NCBI GenBank assembly: GCA_963757115.1
Contig: CAVWQV010000001.1
Location: 186,001-250,000 of the forward strand
Length of the DNA stretch: 64,000 bases
Reading direction: 5' to 3'
Source: CAVWQV01 sp963757115
GTDB lineage: Bacteria > Pseudomonadota > Alphaproteobacteria > Acetobacterales > Acetobacteraceae
This document shows positions 17,632 through 26,780 of this stretch, piece by piece (within the stretch, counting starts at the first letter, position 1; each line of letters opens with the position of its first letter). A program made the position numbers and the translations under genes. Below the pieces are notes generated by a model that did not search any database, had not been told where the DNA came from, and saw only the letters and a list, made by a program, of their open reading frames with translations.

Positions 17632-18945
17632 CTACTGCGTGAACTTCGCCGGGACGCTCAGGGCGGCTTGCAGCATCGCCTGCAGGGCGGCGTTGATGGA
17701 GGCGCCGTCGGTCGCCTGAAAGGCGTAGCTCGGCGACGAGGCGCAGGCCTGGAGATTGGGGAATATTTGTCCGACGAACGGCGCCACGTTGGCCACATAG
17801 AAAGCATTTGCCGTCGGGACGTTGGGTGGCGTGATCGGATAATACTGCGTGTAAAGCGTCATGATCTGGACCCGCTTGGCCTTCAGGGCGGCGCACAAGG
17901 TTGGATCGAGCGGGGCGATCACCCTGTTGCCGCCGCCATCAATGTAATCCGCCACGCCGTCCGTCACGATGAACAGATATCGCAGCGGCGTCCCGGCACT
18001 GGAGCCGTCCCCCCCGGCCGGGATCGCCGCCGTGATCGACTGGAATGCGACTGGGATGTTGGTGTCCGCGTCGCCGCCATCCACGGTGACCGGCAAGGTC
18101 AGCCGTTGCGCCGCCGACAAGGCGCCGGAAAGGTTGGCGCTCGGCGCGTAGATCGTGCTGAACCCAGCGTTGAAGCCGTATAACCCGACCTCGAACTGTG
18201 CGGCGGCCGCGGATTGCTGGAGCGTTTGAATCATGCCCTGCACGGCTTGGCCCAGCACATCGATGCGCAGCGGCACGCCGTTGGCTTTCGCGACGCCGTA
18301 GAAATCATTGTTGCGAGCATCGAAGTGGCAGCCGAATGCGCAGTTCTGCCCCTGGCCCCATTGCGCGAAATACGGGCTCGCCCGCACCAGCGCGCCAAGC
18401 GTGTTCATGTCGGCCTGCGACGCCGCAATCGCCATGGAGGACGAGTTGTCCATCAGGATCGAAATGCTGAAGTACGGGCTGTTGGTCCGGCTGGCCGATG
18501 CCGAGCCCGAGGTCTGCAACGTCGGATAGCCGAACAAGCCCGCAAACTGCGTTGCATAGCTCGCCGCGTAAGTGACCGTCGCCTTGATGGTTCCCCCCGC
18601 GCGCGTGACGCTGACCCCGAGCGAGGAAACGGTGACCCCCGGCATTTTCATGGCTTTTGCGTTGAAGCGCTTCTGGCCGGCGAGCTGCGCCGCTGCGAAC
18701 GTTGTATTGGGATCTGCGGCGTAGTTCTGCGCGCCGGTAGTTACCGCCGTAAGGACTGCGGCGTCGGCCGCGAGATCGAGTTCTCCGCGCGCCCAAACGG
18801 TCGAGCCGACGTCGAACGCAAGCGCTACGAACCCGAGCACCGGCACGATGGTGAGCGCAAACATCACCGCGACGGCGCCCCTTCGGTCCGCCCCCCGGCG
18901 CAAGGAGCGCACGAGCCCGCGCCAGGCATCTCGCCGCGCGCTCAT
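17632..18945 (-). CDS. tadG: TadG-like pseudopilin with von Willebrand factor A domain
   Basis: 437-residue protein. The N-terminal pseudopilin/TadE-like helix after a basic leader reads RRGAVAVMFALTIVPVLGFV. A large extracytoplasmic part contains a vWA domain: ISILMDNSSSM is a MIDAS DxSxS site, and LRYLFIVTDGVADY is its second acidic strand. Start ATG 18945 overlaps the upstream stop as ATGA. The frame is open much further upstream, but that region is antisense to the next gene. TadG is thought to anchor or regulate the pilus at the envelope. Confidence 0.85.
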   Translation of the reverse strand: MSARRDAWRGLVRSLRRGADRRGAVAVMFALTIVPVLGFVALAFDVGSTVWARGELDLAADAAVLTAVTTGAQNYAADPNTTFAAAQLAGQKRFNAKAMKMPGVTVSSLGVSVTRAGGTIKATVTYAASYATQFAGLFGYPTLQTSGSASASRTNSPYFSISILMDNSSSMAIAASQADMNTLGALVRASPYFAQWGQGQNCAFGCHFDARNNDFYGVAKANGVPLRIDVLGQAVQGMIQTLQQSAAAAQFEVGLYGFNAGFSTIYAPSANLSGALSAAQRLTLPVTVDGGDADTNIPVAFQSITAAIPAGGDGSSAGTPLRYLFIVTDGVADYIDGGGNRVIAPLDPTLCAALKAKRVQIMTLYTQYYPITPPNVPTANAFYVANVAPFVGQIFPNLQACASSPSYAFQATDGASINAALQAMLQAALSVPAKFTQ

Positions 18946-19610
18946 CCCTGGTAGCCCGGGCATTGCGTCGCTGCCGCGTTGGGGCCGGTGATGCGCGTCC
19001 ACGCCGATATGTCGCCCGTGCGCGGCGCTAGATAGGCGGTTTCCGTGAAGCGCAGCCCGCTGCCGAACAGGTTGGTGAATATGGGCGTGAAGTCGTAGGT
19101 AACGTCGACCACCAGAACCGGCGCCGGGGTGAACGCATCGAGCGGCAGTGTCGTCGGCGTGGATGGCTGGCCGTCGGGAACGGAACCGAGTTGTCCGCAA
19201 GGGCGCTTCGGCGCGGTCCCTTGCAGCACGGCGCTCCAGGCCGTGTTCGCCCGGTAGGCGCAATTGCGGGTGCATCCGGGGACGCTCGGCGTCATGACCA
19301 CGCTCGAGATGGTGACGCCATAGGTGGAGGCCGGCGCGGTAGCGAGGGCAGGGACCACCGCGAACACCGCGGTGCTCGCGGTGGTCGCCTGCTTGAGGGT
19401 CAGCACATTGGTGTTGTTCGGGGTGGCGGCGTAGGTAGTGGCGATGAAGGCGATCGCGCCGGCCGCCGCCGTCAGCCGCCACCAGGCGATCACCGCATTG
19501 GTGACATCGCTGAGCGACAACACGATGGTGAGGAGAACGGGCGTGATCAGGGCGAACTCGACCGCCACCGCGCCGCGCCGATCGCTTGTGCCGCGCCATA
19601 TCCGCCGCAT
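18942..19610 (-). CDS. tadE: TadE-like pseudopilin
   Basis: 222-residue protein with an N-terminal RRGAVAVEFALITPVLLTIV, the TadE-like motif with Glu near the start of the hydrophobic helix. The rest is an extracytoplasmic beta-rich domain with a probable disulfide region (VPGCTRNCAYRAN, KRPCG). Its ATG shares one base with the previous stop (19610), and its TGA overlaps the tadG-like ATG. It is middle gene of a three-gene pseudopilin operon. Confidence 0.83.
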   Translation of the reverse strand: MRRIWRGTSDRRGAVAVEFALITPVLLTIVLSLSDVTNAVIAWWRLTAAAGAIAFIATTYAATPNNTNVLTLKQATTASTAVFAVVPALATAPASTYGVTISSVVMTPSVPGCTRNCAYRANTAWSAVLQGTAPKRPCGQLGSVPDGQPSTPTTLPLDAFTPAPVLVVDVTYDFTPIFTNLFGSGLRFTETAYLAPRTGDISAWTRITGPNAAATQCPGYQG

Positions 19611-20152
19611 CAGTATTCGTTCTGATAAGGATAGTAGACGGTGACGCTTGATCCCGGGAACGCGCCGGCTCCGCTACCGTCCGGCGACGGCCAGCCAAGT
19701 GCGGGTAGGGCGTAGGTCACTTGCAGCAGCATCAGGCTGCCGCCTTGCCCGGGATCGAACGATGGCGGACCGGGCTGCCCCGCGATGGAGCCGGCTGAGT
19801 AATCGGTCACCGCTCGAAGCGAGATCGTCACGCCGTTGCAAGCTAAGAAAGGCGACAGCAATGGGCAGAAAGTCACAGACTGGAATGCCGACACGTTGCC
19901 GGATCGACTTTGCGTGCTGTCGACTGCCAGCAGGCGGGCGGCGCGAGCGCTGGCGTGGTCGAGCGCGACCACGACGTACAAACGGAACCCGAGTGCCACA
20001 AGGAACAGCACGAGCCCGAGAAAGATGGTGCCGGTGAGTGCGAACTCGACGGCGGCCGCGGCGCTCCGGTCGGTCCCGAGCTGACGAAGCTTGCCGATCT
20101 TCTGCCGCGCGCGCTCCCGAGCTCCCACTCGTCCGATCCGCATCGTCTCCAC
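19610..20152 (-). CDS. tadF: TadE/TadF-like pseudopilin
   Basis: 180-residue pseudopilin. The processing region reads DRSAAAAVEFALTGTIFLGL, with the conserved Glu, followed by a long hydrophobic helix and an extracytoplasmic domain (ITLRAV-like strands, SLMLLQVTYALPALGW, SVTVYYPYQNEY). First gene of the three-gene minus-strand pseudopilin operon; its stop shares a base with the tadE-like start. TadE and TadF are hard to separate by sequence, so the symbol is tentative. Confidence 0.78.
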   Translation of the reverse strand: METMRIGRVGARERARQKIGKLRQLGTDRSAAAAVEFALTGTIFLGLVLFLVALGFRLYVVVALDHASARAARLLAVDSTQSRSGNVSAFQSVTFCPLLSPFLACNGVTISLRAVTDYSAGSIAGQPGPPSFDPGQGGSLMLLQVTYALPALGWPSPDGSGAGAFPGSSVTVYYPYQNEY

Positions 20153-20212
20153 CGCGGGGCATAGGCGCCGCCGACGGTTCCAAACTAGCGGGCAGACCTA
20201 AACGGAGAGTTG

Positions 20213-20341
20213 ATGCCCACCTCCCACGCCCAGGCGCCGTCGCTGCGGATTGATCCGCGAGACGGCCAAGCGCGCCGGCTCGCGGGCCTCATCCGTCACC
20301 GGTGGTATAATTTCCACAGCCAGATGATCGGGGCGAAGTAG
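20213..20341 (+). CDS. Possible 42-residue protein, unrecognised
   Basis: Short open frame with a purine-rich GGAGAG 5 bases before ATG 20213. It codes a basic peptide with APSLRIDPRDGQARRLAGLI near its start and RWYNFHSQMIGAK at its end. No family is recognised. It lies in the gap between the pseudopilin operon and the HxlR gene. Only the ribosome-binding site supports it. The remainder of the gap (20342-20561) shows no gene. Confidence 0.3.
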   Translation: MPTSHAQAPSLRIDPRDGQARRLAGLIRHRWYNFHSQMIGAK

Positions 20342-20561
20342 AAGCGCAACGCTCGATCCAGTTCAGCCCAAAGCCAGCCGGTGGTGTGCGGATCAGAAGC
20401 CATGACGCGCGCCATCATTCGTTTTCTCCGTCCTACGCCCTTGGCTAGCTCCGGCACCTCGGCTCTTCCTACCACAATTGCCGGTCTGGCTCGTCATCCC
20501 CACGAGCTAAGGTTCTAGCGCCTTTCCGCGCCCGGAATGCAGGTGAGCCTCTACATACAGG

Positions 20562-20605
20562 CTTGCATCATGCAAGTTTCCTGCTAAATACTATCATCAT
20601 GATAG
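20562..20605 (+). promoter_or_regulatory. Two palindromic operators ahead of the HxlR regulator
   Basis: Two perfect inverted repeats with 6-bp arms around TCA: CTTGCATCATGCAAG at 20562-20576 and CTATCATCATGATAG at 20591-20605. They share the core CATCATG. Their centres are 29 bases apart, close to three helical turns, placing them on the same DNA face. The second ends 15 bases before the GTG start, so binding would block transcription of hxlR-emrAB. Confidence 0.65.
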
Positions 20606-20620
20606 CGAGGAGCCCGGGAC

Positions 20621-21130
20621 GTGCGGCGTAAGAGCTTCGAGGCTATGCAGTGTCCGATCGCGCGCAGCCTGGAGCGCGTGGGCGAGTGGTGGAGCATTCT
20701 GATCCTGCGGGACGCCTTCCTGGGCGCGACGCGGTTCGAGCAGTTCCAGAACAGCCTCGACATCGCGCCAAACATGCTGAGCAAGCGGCTGAACGCGCTG
20801 GTGGAGGCCGGGCTGTTCGAGCGGCGGCGATACAGCGCTCGCCCGCCCCGCCATGAATACCTCCTAACCGAGCGCGGACGCGACTTCCGTCCCGTGCTCT
20901 GGGCGATCCTCGCCTGGGGCAACAAGCACTTCGCGCCGGAGGGGCCGAGCGTCGTCGTGGTTGACAGCGAGACCGGCGCGCTGGCCGAGCCGATCGTTAC
21001 CGACCGGATCAGCGGCAAGCCGATGACGGCACTGTCCTTTCGCTCGGCGCCAGGGCCGGCCGCCGACGCCCGCACGCGCGAGCGGCATCAACGGCGCGAG
21101 GCGCCGGCAGTAGGAGAGGCGCATGTCTAG
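20621..21130 (+). CDS. HxlR-family transcriptional regulator
   Basis: 169-residue winged-helix regulator. The HxlR signature is complete: CPIARSLERVGEWWSILILR, FEQFQNSLDIAPNMLSKRLN, LVEAGLFERRRYSARPPRHE, YLLTERGRDF. The first Cys (CPIARS) is the residue that in several family members senses electrophiles or oxidants; sensing here is inference. The C-terminal 60 residues are less conserved and include a short DSETGALAEP segment. Start GTG 20621 has GCGAGGAG upstream. It overlaps the emrA ATG by 8 bases, so it is the first gene of an efflux operon that it probably represses through the two palindromes. Confidence 0.9.
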   Translation: MRRKSFEAMQCPIARSLERVGEWWSILILRDAFLGATRFEQFQNSLDIAPNMLSKRLNALVEAGLFERRRYSARPPRHEYLLTERGRDFRPVLWAILAWGNKHFAPEGPSVVVVDSETGALAEPIVTDRISGKPMTALSFRSAPGPAADARTRERHQRREAPAVGEAHV

Positions 21131-22231
21131 CGTCGTCATCGGCCGGGACACAGGCTTCGACGAGGCCAAGACCCGAGTGCGGTTCGGCGCCAAACGGCTT
21201 GCCCTGGCCGGCGCCGCCTTGGCGATTCTCGGCGGGTGGCGCCTGGTACGGGCATGACTGGTGGACCACCGGGCGCTTCATCGAGAGCACGGACGATGCC
21301 TATGTCGGCGGCAACGTCACCTCGATCGCGCCGCATGTGGGCGGGTTCGTCGCATCGGTGCTGGTGGCTGATCACCAGCGCGTCGACACGGGCCAGGTGC
21401 TGATCCGTCTCGACCCGCGCGACTTTCAGGCCGCGCTCGATCATGCCAAGGCGGTCGTCGCCGGCCGGGTCGCGGCGCTGGACAGCCTGCGCGCCCAGCT
21501 CGCGCTGCAGCACTCCACAATCCAGCAGCAGGACGCCGAGCTGGCCACGAAAGCCGCCCAGGCCGAGTACGCCGAGGCTGAGGCTGCGCGCTATCGCGAG
21601 TTGGCTTCGACCGCCGCCGGTTCGCGGCAGGACATGCAGCGGACCTATTCGCTCGACCAGCAGGCGCGCTCCGCCGTGGTCTCGGCCAATGCCGGGCTGC
21701 AGGCCGCGAAGCAAAGGCTGACCGGTACTGGCCGCACAAATCGCCGAGGCCCAGGCGGCGGTGTCGCAGGCGGTCTCCGACGAACAGACCGCGCGGCTAA
21801 ACCTCGGCTACACCGAGATTCGCTCACCGATCGATGGTTACATCGGCAACCGCGCCGCACAGGTGGGCGCCTATGTCGGACAGGGTAGCTACCTGATCTC
21901 AGTGATCCCCGCCGCGGGGCTCTGGGTGGACGCGAACTTCAAGGAGGACCAGCTCGCCAAGATGGCGTCTGGCCGGTCCGCGAGCGTCATTGCCGACGTG
22001 CTACCGGGTCACGCCTTCCGCGGCCATGTAATAAGCTTGGCCCCGGGCACTGGAGCGGTGTTCAGCGTCATTCCGCCGGAAAACGCGACCGGCAATTTCA
22101 CCAAGATCGTGCAGCGCGTCCCGGTGCGCGTCGAGCTCGAGGCGGGCGACGACATGCTGAAGTTGCTGCGTCCGGGTCTGTCGACGACGGTGCGGGTCGA
22201 CATCCGCCCCGATGGCAAGCCGGCATTGTGA
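21123..22231 (+). CDS. emrA: EmrA/HlyD-type efflux adaptor (two frameshifts)
   Basis: Periplasmic membrane-fusion protein linking an inner-membrane MFS pump to an outer-membrane channel. The N terminus (MSSVVIGRDTGFDEAKTRVR) has a TM helix (LALAGAALAILGG). The biotinyl-lipoyl part reads TDDAYVGGNVTSIAPHVGGF, a coiled-coil hairpin follows, then LGYTEIRSPIDGYIGNRAAQ and LWVDANFKEDQLAKMASGR. These pieces lie in three frames, with shifts near 21236 (one extra base before GAWYGHDWW) and near 21723. The ATG at 21123 overlaps hxlR; the stop overlaps the emrB GTG. Read across the two indels the protein is full length. Confidence 0.85.
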
Positions 22232-23784
22232 GCGACGCCCCGCACCGGCATCCCCCGTTGCTGCCCTTCGTGGTGATGACCTGTGGCATGTTCATCGCGC
22301 TGCTGGACATCCAGATCGTCGCCTCCTCGCTGCAAGACATCGGCGGCGGGCTGTCGGCGGCGCAGGACCAGATCAGCTGGGTGCAGACCGCCTACCTGAT
22401 TGCCGAGATCGTGATGATCCCGCTCTCCGGCTGGCTAACGCGGGTGTTCTCGACGCGCTGGCTGTTCACCTGTCGGCCGCCGGGTTCACGCTGTCGAGCC
22501 TGCTGTGCGGGCTCGCCTGGAACATCCAGAGCATGATCGTGTTCCGCGCGCTACAGGGCCTGCTCGGCGCGTCCATGATCCCCACGGTCTTCACGTCGTC
22601 GTTCCACTATTTCCAGGGCTCGCGGCGCGTCTATTCCGCCGCGGTGGTTGGCACGATCGCGTCGATCGCGCCCACTTTGGGCCCCGTGATCGGTGGCTGG
22701 ATCACCGATACGCTCAACTGGCACTGGCTGTTCTACATCAATCTCGTCCCCGGAATCGCAATCACGCTGTTGGTTCCGATGCTCGTCCGGATCGACCAGC
22801 CCGACCTCCGGCTGCTGCGCAGCGCTGATTATTTGGGCATCCTGCTGATGGCGGTCGGGCTCGGAACGCTAGAATACGTGCTGGAGGAGGGCACGCGCTG
22901 GAACTGGTTCAGCGACGCCACGATTCGCAATTGCGCCTGGGTGGCCGGTGATTTCGATCGGTTTGTTCGTGGTCCGCAGCCTGAGCGTGGCCAATCCGGT
23001 GGTCGACCTGCGCGCGCTCGGCAACCGCAATTTTGCGCTCGGCTGCCTGCTGTCCTTCGTCACCGGCGTCGGCATCTTCACGACGATCTATTTGACGCCG
23101 CTGTTTCTCGGCTACGTGCGGGGCTACAGTGCGTGGCAGACGGGGACCGCGATCTTCTCCACAGGTGTGGCGTCGCTGGTGGGAACGCCAGTCTACATCC
23201 TGCTGGCGCGACGCTTCGACACGCGCTGGCTGATGATGTTCGGACTAGGCTGCTTCGCGGTCGCGATGTGGAGCTTCAGCTTCATCACGCACGACTGGGG
23301 CGCGGGCGAGCTGCTTGTGCCGCAGGTTTTGCGTGGTTTCCCGCAGGTCTTCGCGGTGGCGCCCAGCGTAATGCTCGGTCTTGGCAGCCTGCCGCCGGAG
23401 CGACTGAAATACGCGAGCGGCCTGTTCAACATGATGCGAAATCTCGGGGGGGCGGTCGGCATCGCTGTGAGCGCGGCCATCATCAACGACCAGACCAATC
23501 TGCATTTCCAGCAGATCGCCGCGAATTTGACCGCCTCCAACAGCGCGATGGAGCGGATGCTACACGTCCTCTCCGGCCGCTACGGCGCAATGCCGGGTGG
23601 ACCCGGGATCGGCGACGAGGCGGCGCTGCACCGGCTCTGGAGTCTGGCCTATCGCGAGGCCTCCACGCTCGCCTATGCCGATGCATTCCGCACCATTATG
23701 CTGGCCTTCGTGGTGGCGACTTTGCTCGTCCCGCTGCTGCGCAAGGTTGTCGCGCCGAAGCCGGCCGCGACGGCGGGCCACTGA
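22228..23784 (+). CDS. emrB: EmrB/DHA2-type MFS multidrug transporter (two frameshifts)
   Basis: 14-TM proton-driven drug exporter of the DHA2 family, partner of the EmrA adaptor. It starts MSDAPHRHPPLLPFVVMTCG and has the loop motif ALLDIQIVASSLQDIGGGL. TM4-5 carry VFRALQGLLGASMIPTVF and the motif C region GTIASIAPTLGPVIGGWI. The frame changes near 22470 (after SGWLTRVFSTRWLF) and returns to the original frame near 22950 (before LFVVRSLSVANPVVDLRALG). The intervening 480 bases are fully conserved in their frame, so two opposite single-base errors would explain it. GTG 22228 overlaps the emrA stop. Confidence 0.86.
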
Positions 23785-24081
23785 TCAGGTCCATCACTTC
23801 AGATCAGATGGCGGTTCTCCATGCCGATACCGGGGGATGCGCGGGTCTTGGCTGCCCGGGGTACGCGGTCCGGTGGGACGGCCTACCGGTGACGGACGAT
23901 CGACCCCACCGGATCGCGGAAACCTACGTTCACGCGTCCGCCAGCACTGCGGCTCCCGGACGTGGGAGGCCGAGCTGTGTCCCTGGCCGGGCGGTTCTGC
24001 GGGCCGGGCGGCGCTGGCCCCGCTTGCCCGAAACTCGGGCGGCCCCCATGCTCGCGTGAGCTTCGTTTCGAGGAGGACGCG

Positions 24082-24408
24082 ATGATCTACGAACTGCGCA
24101 TCTACGACACCATGCCGGGCAAGCTTCCGGATCTCCTGAAGCGCTTTGACACGATCACCCTGAAGCTGTGGGAGAAGCACGGCATCAAGCAAGCCGGCTT
24201 CTGGACCACTCTGGTCGGTGAGAACGCCGGGCGGTTGACCTACATGCTCGCCTGGAACTCCATGGCCGAGCGCGAAGAGAAGTGGAACAAGTTCGCGAGC
24301 GACCCGGACTGGTTGTCGGCGCGCGCGCAGACGGAAGCGAACGGCCCGATCAACTGGAACGTCCGCAACGAGTTCCTTCAGCCGACCTCGTTCTCGTCGG
24401 TGAAATAG
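24082..24408 (+). CDS. NIPSNAP family protein
   Basis: 108-residue alpha+beta barrel (NIPSNAP/ABM-like). It shows MIYELRIYDTMPGKLPDLLK and FDTITLKLWEKHGIKQAGFW, then LTYMLAWNSMAEREEKWNKF and PDWLSARAQTEANG, all standard for the family. ATG 24082 is preceded by GAGGAG and opens the first conserved strand; the frame is open upstream but unrelated. Bacterial NIPSNAP proteins often stand alone and have no fixed function. It lies between emrB and the pst operon with about 300 bases on each side. Confidence 0.87.
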   Translation: MIYELRIYDTMPGKLPDLLKRFDTITLKLWEKHGIKQAGFWTTLVGENAGRLTYMLAWNSMAEREEKWNKFASDPDWLSARAQTEANGPINWNVRNEFLQPTSFSSVK

Positions 24409-24578
24409 AGCCGCAGGGCGTCCCTTCGCGGAACGGGGGGACGCGCTCGCGCCCTCACAAGGGCGAGGCCCGGCCGGCGGCCCCTATTTCGGTCCTGGCG
24501 TCCGTTCGATAGTCGCGTCAGCGGTCTCCCACGCAGCTGGGCGTTGCAGCCCTCGGCGAACTGTGGTCATGCCGCGCA

Positions 24579-24607
24579 CTGTCATCAATCCTTAACAGAA
24601 CTGCAAT
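24579..24607 (+). promoter_or_regulatory. Pho-box-like array upstream of pstS
   Basis: CTGTCAT at 24579-24585 matches the PhoB half-site exactly, and CTGCAAT at 24601-24607 matches 5 of 7 at a distance of 22 bases, two 11-bp units. The middle unit (24590-24596, CCTTAAC) is poor. The array lies about 95 bases before pstS, and phoB itself closes the operon. Confidence 0.5.
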
Positions 24608-24700
24608 CTGGACGTCGCGGCCCCCGCGTAGGTTGCGACCGCTCAAAAAGTTGGGCCGCAGTCCTGCGGCGCGTGATCCAGCAAAACGATAGGAGGACGC

Positions 24701-25735
24701 ATGAGGGTTCCAACCGCAGGGCTGGCCGCTCTCGTCGTCGGCTTCGGTTTCGCCGCGCAGGCGCAGCAGCAGATCACGGGTGCGGGTGCGACGTTTCCGG
24801 CGCCGGTTTACACCAAATGGGGTGAGGCGGCGAAGTCAGCGATCGGCATCCAGTTGAATTATCAGGCGATCGGCTCCGGCGGTGGGCAGAACCAGATCCT
24901 CAATCGCACCGTCGATTTCGGCGCATCGGACGCTCCGATGGATCCCGCTAAGTTGCAGAGCGGCAACCTGCTGCAGTTCCCGACGGTGATGGGGGCGGTC
25001 GTTGCGATCGTGAACATACCGGGAGTCGAGATCGACCAGTTGCGGCTCACGGGTGGCCTGCTCGCTGACATCTACCTCGGCAAGATCACCAAGTGGAACG
25101 ACGCCTCGATCGCTAAACTCAACCCCAACGTAAAATTGCCCAATCTCGCGATCGCTCCGGTTTACCGCGCGGACGGATCGGGCACGAGTTTTGTTTATAC
25201 TTCCTACCTTTCCGACGTCAGCCCGGAATGGAAGGACCAAGTGGGCGCCGCAACGTCTGTGTCTTGGCCGGCCGGCTCGGGTGCCAAGGGCAATGACGGC
25301 GTGGCCGCGACCGTGCGCAACACCCGAGGCAGCATCGGGTATGTCGAGAACGCCTACGCGACGCAGAACAAGCTTACGACCACGCAGTTACAGAACAAGT
25401 CGGGCGCCTTTGTGTCGCCCGACCGCAAGAGCTTTACGGCGGCTGCCAGCTCCGGGGACTGGACGCACGCGCAGAATTACGCCGTAAGCTTGATCAACTT
25501 GCCTGGCGAGGCGGCTTGGCCGATCGTTTCGCCAACCTTCATCGAGCTGCCGAAGAACCCGACGGATGCCACCCGCAGCGCCAGCGTCATCAAGTTCTTC
25601 GATTGGGCTTACAAGAACGGCAGCGGTGTCGCCGAGCAGCTCGAATACATTCCCTTGCCGGAAGCCGTGCAGAACTCGGTGCGCGCGAGCTGGAAATCCG
25701 AGGTCAAGGGGCCGGACGGCAAGGCGATCTACTGA
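24701..25735 (+). CDS. pstS: Phosphate ABC transporter substrate-binding protein
   Basis: 344-residue periplasmic phosphate receptor. A signal peptide (AALVVGFGFAAQAQ) is followed by ITGAGATFPAPVYTKWGEAA, the near-invariant PstS opening. YQAIGSGGGQNQILNRTVDF and FGASDAPM bind phosphate together with RADGSGTSFVYTSYL. The length and closing segment (YIPLPEAVQNSVRASWKSEV) are normal. AGGAGG stands just before the ATG. First gene of pstSCAB-phoU-phoB, behind a Pho-box-like array. Confidence 0.95.
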   Translation: MRVPTAGLAALVVGFGFAAQAQQQITGAGATFPAPVYTKWGEAAKSAIGIQLNYQAIGSGGGQNQILNRTVDFGASDAPMDPAKLQSGNLLQFPTVMGAVVAIVNIPGVEIDQLRLTGGLLADIYLGKITKWNDASIAKLNPNVKLPNLAIAPVYRADGSGTSFVYTSYLSDVSPEWKDQVGAATSVSWPAGSGAKGNDGVAATVRNTRGSIGYVENAYATQNKLTTTQLQNKSGAFVSPDRKSFTAAASSGDWTHAQNYAVSLINLPGEAAWPIVSPTFIELPKNPTDATRSASVIKFFDWAYKNGSGVAEQLEYIPLPEAVQNSVRASWKSEVKGPDGKAIY

Positions 25736-25804
25736 TGCGCCTTCGGCCCGGCGCACGGATGCCTGGAGCAGCAGTTCCTGGAGCAGCGGTGCCCGGAGCA
25801 GTGG

Positions 25805-26767
25805 ATGAGTGAAGCGGCTCTGACCCGGCGTAGGCTTCCAGCCCGCCCCGGCTCGCAGGTCGGAGATCTGCTGTTTGCCGGATTGACCAGGGCGGCCGGT
25901 GTGTTCGTCCTGGTGCTGTTGGGTGCTATCGTTGTCGAGCTGTTCCTGGGCGGGCTGCCCGCGTTCCGCGCTTTCGGGCCCGGCTTCCTTCGCTCGGCGC
26001 TCTGGAACCCCGTCACCCAGAAATTCGGTGCGGCGGTGCCCGTGTACGGCACGATCGTCACCTCCGTCCTGGCCTTGATTATGGCCGTGCCGCTGTCGTT
26101 CGGGATCGCGTTCTACCTGACCGAGTTGGCTCCCGAGTGGATCCGCCGACCGGTCGGCACCGCCATTGAGCTGCTGGCGGCCGTCCCGTCGATCATCTAC
26201 GGCATGTGGGGCTTCTTCGTGATCGTGCCCTTCATGGCGCGATACTTGCAGCCGACGGTGATCGACGCGCTGCAGAACGTGCCGGTGCTCGACAGCTTGT
26301 TCGCGGGCCCGCCGTTCGGCACGGGCATCTTCACCGCGGCCATAATCCTCGCGATCATGATCATTCCGTTCATCGCCGCGACGATGCGGGATGTCTTCCT
26401 CACCGTTCCCGCCGTGTTCAAGGAATCTGCCTATGGCGTAGGCTGTACGACATGGGAGGTGGTGCGCTCGATCGTGCTGCCTTACACGCGGGCTTCGGTC
26501 GTTGGGGGGATCATGCTGGGCCTTGGCCGGGCGCTCGGCGAGACGATGGCCGTGACGTTCGTGATCGGCAACACCAACCGGATCAGCCCGAGCCTGTTCG
26601 GGCCGGGCAACACGATCGCATCACTGGTGGCGCTCGAGTTCCCGGAAAGCCAGAACGGCAGCCTCAAGCTCGCCTCGCTGCTGGCGCTCGGCTTCATTCT
26701 GTTCGTGATTTCTTTCCTGGTGCTCGCGATCTCCCGCTTGCTGCTCCGGCCGGGGCTGCGGGCTTGA
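25805..26767 (+). CDS. pstC: Phosphate ABC transporter permease PstC
   Basis: 320-residue inner-membrane permease with about six TM segments. It contains FGAAVPVYGTIVTSVLALIM and the EAA-loop region VFKESAYGVGCTTWEVVRSI with VLPYTRASVVGGIMLGLGRALGETMA split over that stretch, plus VPSIIYGMWGFFVIVPF, all typical of PstC. The 69-base gap behind pstS contains three near-copies of a CCTGGAGCAGC-like motif (25759-25800). No frame damage. Confidence 0.94.
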   Translation: MSEAALTRRRLPARPGSQVGDLLFAGLTRAAGVFVLVLLGAIVVELFLGGLPAFRAFGPGFLRSALWNPVTQKFGAAVPVYGTIVTSVLALIMAVPLSFGIAFYLTELAPEWIRRPVGTAIELLAAVPSIIYGMWGFFVIVPFMARYLQPTVIDALQNVPVLDSLFAGPPFGTGIFTAAIILAIMIIPFIAATMRDVFLTVPAVFKESAYGVGCTTWEVVRSIVLPYTRASVVGGIMLGLGRALGETMAVTFVIGNTNRISPSLFGPGNTIASLVALEFPESQNGSLKLASLLALGFILFVISFLVLAISRLLLRPGLRA

Positions 26768-26780
26768 CGCTGGCAAAGCC

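Noticed and set aside
18946..19698. Upstream extension of the TadG-like frame to 688 codons
   Set aside because: The extra 250 codons are out-of-frame shadow of the two TadE/F-like genes; the ATGA overlap at 18945 gives the real start.
24418..24444. GCGTCCC/GGGACGC hairpin after the NIPSNAP gene as a terminator
   Set aside because: 7-bp stem, 13-base loop and no U-tract; too weak to list.
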